A DNA stretch of 64,000 nucleotides from Metellina segmentata (lineage: Eukaryota; Arthropoda; Arachnida; Araneae; Tetragnathidae): NCBI GenBank assembly GCA_947359465.1, contig OX375879.1, positions 91,748,578 to 91,812,577 of the forward strand, read 5' to 3'. The notes under the pieces are model-generated. The model ran no database searches. It saw nothing but the letters and a program-made list of their open reading frames with translations, and had not been told where the DNA came from. Shown piece after piece: positions 58,968 to 64,000 of this stretch. Position 1 is the stretch's first letter. Every line of letters begins with the position of its first letter. Made by a program: the position numbers and the translations under genes.

Positions 58968-59420
58968 GAGCCGCGGTAGCTCAGTCAGTAGAGCGTCGGG
59001 CTCTCATCAGAAGGGTTGTGGGTTCTGTCCTCGGCGGAGCCTGCAATTCTGATGATTGCGAGATCGGCGCTTCGACCTGGCTAAAGACCGTCGAGTTCAC
59101 TAATGGTGACTGGGGCACGTTAAACAGATCGTGGTGACAAAGTCCCCCGTGTTCCCATACCAAATCAATACCTCTGGGAGTACCTGATCAGGGGGTTATC
59201 GACCTCTAATTGGGATCTAAATTACGATATGTGTGAGTGAATGGATGTATGAAAGGGGCCTTTCTGTAAAACGGATGTGTCATGTATGTCGAGCAAAGTC
59301 GGACTTCCTCCAATGGGGCTCAATAACATGGAAGGCGCACCCCCCTCGCCTATTGACGTCTTCGACGGGCCTGGCACTCTTTGGTCTGCCAGTGTAGGCA
59401 TGAGAAACAACAACAACAAC
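58968..59420 (+). mobile_element. SINE family 2 (tRNA-derived, CAA tail), complete
   Basis: Starts GAGCCGCGGTAGCTCAGTCA and ends (CAAC)AACAACAAC. A 12-bp duplication flanks it: ACTGTAGTTCAA (58956-58967) and ACTGTAATTCAA (59421-59432). It is collinear over its whole length with 47681-48129, including GATCAGGGGGTTATCG and CGACGGGCCTGGCACTC. Minus-strand frames of 60-82 codons inside it are shadows. Confidence 0.93.
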
Positions 59421-59434
59421 ACTGTAATTCAATG

Positions 59435-60180
59435 AAAATAGACAATTTTCAACATTTTTTCCTAACTTTTCAACGCACTGGTCAGTTATACGTAATGCCT
59501 GAAAAAAGGTGGTTTTGATGATCAACATGCAACACTTCTTTCAGGTCGTGGTCCATGGTTAATGACTAATTTGTCATTTCATCAAACATAGTCACTGGGC
59601 TCTGTACCATTAACCGTGTCACTTACACTACAAATCGCTCTTGCCGTTAGTTGTGATGGAAGACAATATTCTGGATTCCAAATGTGTGTAACACTTTAAA
59701 CCCTTTTTTAAACTTTTCCACCTCTTTGTGCTCTTTCTGTTACAGCAGTACACTGTTCCCGGGATGTACTAAAAGTATGATGGATTTAGGCCCCTGGCGC
59801 AACTTCAGATTTAAAGAAAAAGATCACTGAACACTGTTCTTTCGTACAAACGGAAATAAAAGCGAACGCGGTTAACGTGAAGGAACAAACCTAGCAACTT
59901 CGAGCCTACTTCGAGCCAGGCTTACAAATTGCTTATGAGTTGCAGTATTAAGTTAGAGACCTTTCTCTAGCAATAGAACACGTCCTAGTAAACGCTCTAG
60001 AGTATGAAAACGACATTGCTCCCAACCCAAATACATAAAAGATTACATTATTAATGATTATTCAATCACCCTTGAGTTACATTAGCTTCCACGCAGCTCA
60101 TTTAAACTTTTTACATAACTCTCAGTTCAAATGCACACATGTCCAAAAATTAAGGATAATGCAATCCGAGATTAATCTCA
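59435..60180. other. No gene recognised
   Basis: No supportable frame or repeat. Confidence 0.5.
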
Positions 60181-60182
60181 GA

Positions 60183-60352
60183 CGTTCTCACGTTGGCGTG
60201 GTGTGGAAGTTTGGAGAGTGGGGTGTAAACTCAGGTGTTAACCTTTTCTTCTGATCGTGGTTCAAAATCACGAGGTGTTGCCCTTTGACCTTACTCTCCT
60301 TCATCGATCCCGGACGGTCTGGTTGGTTGCTCCAGTGCGACGTTAATTGAAC
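60183..60352 (+). mobile_element. SINE family 1, 5'-truncated copy
   Basis: Starts in the body at GTTCTCACGTTGGCGTGGTG and runs through GGTTCAAAATCACGAGGTG to CCAGTGCGACGTTAATTGAA. The head is missing. Confidence 0.85.
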
Positions 60353-60563
60353 TACTTCCCTACTTACCTACCGAAGTACCTTAAATGACAAAATAATACT
60401 CCACAAGCTAGAATAAAACAAAAGCATCGATATGACTCGTGATACAACTGGAGACCAACGAAATGGAAATAAATTGATAATGTGAACACATTGCAGGTTG
60501 TAGTTTAAAAACATACTTTATTCTGTCTAAAGAATCTTAATACAGAATGGGCTGGCTTCTGAC

Positions 60564-60746
60564 TCTAATGCAGGTCTTATAACATGTAGACGTGCTTTCC
60601 ACACGACTATCGAAGAGTTCTTGTGCCAGGAAACCACCCCAGAGCATGTCTTTATTTTTGTGAGGCATTTAGTTGTGTTGTATAAACTTCAACGCGATGT
60701 TAGAAATCATCCTATACATTCTCTGATGTATTGGGGAATCAGGTGA
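60564..60746 (+). pseudogene. Possible LINE-type C-terminal remnant
   Basis: A 60-codon open stretch without ATG reads SNAGLITCRRAFHTTIEEFL then CQETTPEHVFIFVRHLV and ends before TGA. The pattern CxxETxEHVxF is reminiscent of the C-terminal zinc-knuckle-like region of non-LTR retrotransposon polymerases. The similarity is short and the assignment weak. Confidence 0.35.
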
Positions 60747-60814
60747 CTCAACTTCATATAAATTTATAGTTATCCTTAGTTTTTGGACTGAAATGAATGA
60801 ATCGTCATCAAGTC

Positions 60815-61256
60815 TGTAACGATCTCCTGACAGATGATTACGAACACAACTAAGTTATAAGAGCAGTTGTTCTTGTGTTATGGTTGCTACTGGTAGACTA
60901 ACATGGATGTATAACAGTACCTGTGTTCTGATACGATCAAGAACATGTAATCTTGGTACTGTTCGGAATAAGAACGTCAATATGGTTAGATTCGTTGTAG
61001 ACTTGAGAGGAGAGAGACGTGATTTTGCACCGGACGGCGCGGCGTATATTTTGGAAACTATATATTATATTGCAAATAAATGCGCATGTCCAATTTAGGT
61101 GTGCAGTGTCCCTCTATTCTTGGCTTCTACTGCACACACTGTCTATTAAATTAAGACATCGCTCTGTCACTCTGACATAATTGGTGCAGAGAACACAAGA
61201 ACAACTGTTCTTATGACTTACCTGTGTTCGTAATCACCTGTCGGAGATCGCTACAA
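60815..61256 (+). mobile_element. Solo-LTR-like element with 5-bp target duplication and long inverted ends
   Basis: Begins TGTAACGATCTCC and ends GGAGATCGCTACA, so it has TG...CA termini. AAGTC flanks it exactly on both sides (60810-60814 and 61257-61261). An AATAAA lies at 61075-61080. TG...CA ends with a 5-bp duplication are the hallmark of LTR integration. Unusually, the inverted similarity continues for about 64 bp at each end (GATTACGAACACA and CAGTTGTTCTTGTGTT are shared). The 72-codon frame inside has no known domain. Confidence 0.75.
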
Positions 61257-61259
61257 AGT

Positions 61260-62460
61260 CCAATTTACTGACCTCGTTTTCTTTTTCTCCAAACTACGTT
61301 CGACTCGTGATTTCAGATCGACAAACTCGAGGGGGGGGGGGTCACAGGTACGGAGAAAGTGAGACCGAGTTCCCATCTTAAGCCTTTTTCCACCCTCGCA
61401 ATTTAATCTTCAGATACTTGTTCGAGCATGCACTGAAAGTGTTCCTGCCGTTTCTTTTCCGTCCCGGATTTTATGCATACAAAATCCAAATTATTATTCT
61501 ACCCAAAAGGGCATCCGACATTGATGGATGGAGCGCAATTTGTCTCCACTGCTCACTAACAAGATTCACGCCAAATTCGATGAGAGAGTAAGAACTCGTA
61601 TGAGGAAAAGGATAAAACGCCCTCCCGCATTCAGCTCATTCCCCCCACCCGCTTCTGTCGCGCGAGGACGGAGCGATGTAAATGGGCCTCCGTCAAAATT
61701 AATCATTCAATTAACGGAAATATATAAATTGCAAGTGAAATCTACCGTGGTGCAGTATCAATCAAGCGAGATCAACATTGCGTTTGAAGCATTTGACCCT
61801 CGTCTCGTTTGCAGTTGTTTCTTCCAAAAACTTCTCGGGAACTTGAGATTCAAATAAGATGAATTCCCTTTTGGTGCAGTGTTAGTTAAAAATATGTGGC
61901 TCGCTGTCAATACATTTTACCCATTCCGGTATGCGTTATAACTACGATAAGAATCTCACAAACGTTCTGCTTTTTTCAAAGCTTGTACATCGCCTTCCAA
62001 AGGTTAAAAACAAAATGGTAAATATGATACGATGCTTATAATTTTAGCTTGACTGACTTCAAGTTTCACAAAAAAGTATATAATGGATGTATTTATTTGT
62101 TTAATCTGTAATAACTTACAAAAGCAATACCTGTGGGATTTATTACCTCTTAAATGGCTGATTCGCATTTTGTACTTTTGAGAACAGTATGGTAACTAGA
62201 TGATCTAATTGAGCTTTAATATGGAATTTGGCTCCTGAATTCTCAATACTAGCTTCACTTGAACGATTCAATCAGGTGATTCAGGGTTATAAAAAGAGCG
62301 TTAATTGCCTTCTTTCTAATAAAACATTTTTGGCTTTTGGAATGTAAAAGGGCAGCTATAGCTGTTTTCGAGGACATTCCAATGTTTTTCGATCGGATTT
62401 AGATCGGTAAAATGTTTTAGCAACTGCATCTAAACAGTGCTCTCGCTCAAGGCACAATTT
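61260..62460. other. Region with a GC-richer block and one unassigned frame
   Basis: The block at about 61265-61700 has higher GC, a run of ten G at 61332-61341 and the plus frame 61528-61857 (109 codons, MERNLSPLLTNKIHAKFDER..., basic N-terminal half with RMRKRIKRPP). I recognise no domain. An ATTA-rich element, AAAATTAATCATTCAATTAA, lies at about 61695-61714. It may be an exon, a promoter or neither. Confidence 0.25.
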
Positions 62461-62462
62461 CG

Positions 62463-62690
62463 GGACCGCCGTAGATCAGTGGATTTGTCCACTGCGTTGA
62501 CAATCTGTGAGCTGTAAACGGCGCAGGTTCGATTCCTTCATGGCCGTAATTCTCTCTTCCGTGTCAGTAAAACCTTCATTGCGAGTGTTTGTGCATTACT
62601 TGAAGTTTTCTCTCTTTTGTTTTAGGAGGAGCTTGGCCAAATATAGCCCTTGCACCATAGAACTCAATACAATCAATTAAGGTATCCTTG
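62463..62690 (+). repeat. tRNA-derived SINE (family 3)
   Basis: The head has GCCGTAGATCAGTGGATTTG and the B-box-like GCGCAGGTTCGATTCCTTC. The tail GGCCAAATATAGCCCTTGCA then CCATAGAACTC is shared with the fragment ending near 11245. The body differs from families 1 and 2. Confidence 0.75.
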
Positions 62691-62800
62691 CATCCAATTG
62701 GTCCAATTGGAATCAAATAAGGTATCCAATTGGTTCATATGGACGTACATTATCTTCCATTAAAAGGAAGAAAATGGACTAACTACTGGAAAGAGGAGAG

Positions 62801-62929
62801 TGTAGTGAGCTTAGCTACCACTCCACAACTTAACTTACAAATGGGTAGTATAAATACCAGTGTAATCCAACTCTACCATGAAGTACTTTTGGTAGACACT
62901 AAGTTACGCTGGTTCATTAGCGCTTGCTA
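62801..62929 (+). repeat. LTR-like repeat, copy 3
   Basis: TGTAGTGAGCTTAGCTACCA through TAGTATAAATACC to GCGCTTGCTA; matches copies at 22845 and 23295. It is preceded by the purine-rich stretch GGAAAGAGGAGAG. The 157-codon plus frame 62730-63203 crosses from this repeat into the next MITE and is therefore not a gene. Confidence 0.6.
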
Positions 62930-63125
62930 TAAGAGTAAAGATTCAAGGACTTGGTGCCTATACGTTTCACTCGTTATAGTATCACATGCTAACATGTGCA
63001 GGTCGTTGCGGTATATCTATGAACCTACATCCCGTTTCACCATTCCACAACAAAAGGTGTGCTGTTCAACAATGTTACTCGACCGGCTGTGGGTTTCTTA
63101 TTGTTTTCAGACACTCACGCGTTTA

Positions 63126-63552
63126 GGCCCGGCGCACATCCGGGTTTTCAACGTGCGGGGCCAATGGGGCACAGAAGCCCAACTATGCACACATAAACGT
63201 TAAATGACGCACGAAGTCATTTCGCGCCATTTGTGATAAATATTCTATAGAAGAAAACGTGTTTATTTCGCCTACTTGGTGTAAAAAAGTATATTTTGAA
63301 ACAAAAAAGACGGTTAATGGATACAACCATTCATTAATTATTATTTATATTCCATTTGTTTATGAAAACAAGGTACTTCAAAACGGAAACTCATGTGCGG
63401 CGACCGTGCGGCGCGGCTGGGAACTGAGGTGCAAATTGCACGCAAGTTGGAGGTATGTGTGCACTTCTCTATTGGATCTAATGTAACTCAGACCGCATTT
63501 GTGTTGCGGCAGCGGCGCCGCACGTTGAAAACCCGGATGTGTGCACCGGGCC
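63126..63552 (-). mobile_element. GC-rich MITE with terminal inverted repeats (copy 2, inverted)
   Basis: The left end GGCCCGGCGCACATCCGGG and the right end CCCGGATGTGTGCACCGGGCC pair as inverted repeats, with TTTTCAACGTGCGG inside each arm. The interior matches the reverse complement of 16578-17029 (for example GTGTTTATTTCGCC and TGGATACAACCATT). Confidence 0.85.
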
Positions 63553-63554
63553 AT

Positions 63555-64000
63555 ATTATCCGACTCCTTGGTGATCGTTATTCCTCCTTGAAGTGAGCAT
63601 TGAATATTTGTACGTGGTTCTAATATGTTCACGGCACTATTTTAATGACTTCCCTTTGACAATGGGGCTCAAAGGGAACTAAGCTCTTGGTGCCAATGGT
63701 TTTGATTATAGTATTTATCTGACACTACTGAAGTTCATCGGTCTTCCTACAACAAGTACTCTCTTGATTACAAGTACTCGGTTAGCAAGTGATGATTCTA
63801 GGCGATAAAGTTTGTAAAGCATAATCAATTGTCGCACAATGTTGTAACCTTAAGACGTCCCGAAACAGGTCTCTGGATGACTGTTCCACTTATTCTGAAT
63901 TGTTTACACAAACGAGAAAGCGAGAGTGACACAGAGAAAAGAAATGTGTCACTTCATAAATGGACTGCCTAGCCTCAAGCTAATTAAAAAAAGCACTCCA
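63555..64000. other. No gene recognised
   Basis: No supportable coding or repeat feature to the right edge. Confidence 0.5.

Noticed and set aside
62730..63203. 157-codon plus-strand ORF
   Set aside because: It spans an LTR-like repeat and continues into an unrelated MITE, so it cannot be one gene.

Overview
This window is eukaryotic nuclear DNA from an arthropod, most likely a spider. It is AT-rich, has spliced coding sequence and no operons, and is crowded with tRNA-derived SINEs and Tc1/mariner remnants of kinds I associate with orb-weaver spider genomes. The spider assignment is inference from repeat content; I could not run a search.

One host gene is supported. At the left edge, on the minus strand, are the first three coding exons of calcyclin-binding protein (CacyBP/SIP): 1937-1920, 1769-1571 and 278-182. 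The reading frame is continuous across the splices and the rest of the gene lies beyond base 1. Everything to the right of about 2200 is intergenic or intronic DNA made of mobile elements and local tandem repeats. No other protein gene is convincing; unassigned open frames at 12262-12579 (minus) and 61528-61857 (plus) are listed with low confidence.

Layout. 2.2-5.9 kb: SINE pieces and an LTR-like block. 5922-8158: internally deleted copy of a terminal-inverted-repeat DNA transposon whose longer copy, with a decayed transposase, is at 41812-45984; both have 4-bp target duplications. 9.4-10.1 kb: decayed hAT transposase. 10.9-12.0 kb: degenerate ~365-bp tandem repeat. 15.4-17.6 kb: local duplications, a GC-rich inverted-repeat MITE (second copy at 63126-63552) and a 93-bp palindrome. 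18218-19715: Tc1 element carrying a 57-bp SINE insertion. 22.7-24.9 kb: LTR-like repeats, minisatellite pieces and an inverted-repeat element holding two smaller MITEs. 27433-30760: deleted Tc1, a retroposon-like unit and a SINE. 31405-32137: tandem array with alternating A-B-A-B units. 33.7-36.5 kb: duplication, two SINEs and two abutting Tc1 fragments. 47-52 kb: a deleted Tigger/pogo element with a SINE inside it, and more Tc1 and SINE pieces. 53.7-57.6 kb: deleted mariner and a nearly full-length but inactivated Tc1. 58.9-61.3 kb: a complete SINE, a LINE-like scrap, and a 442-bp solo-LTR-like element with a perfect 5-bp target duplication.

The elements do not form a pathway. What ties them together is insertion history: several nested insertions have readable target duplications, and the SINE bodies are attached to different tRNA-like heads. 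Every transposase here is broken, so none can work in its present form.
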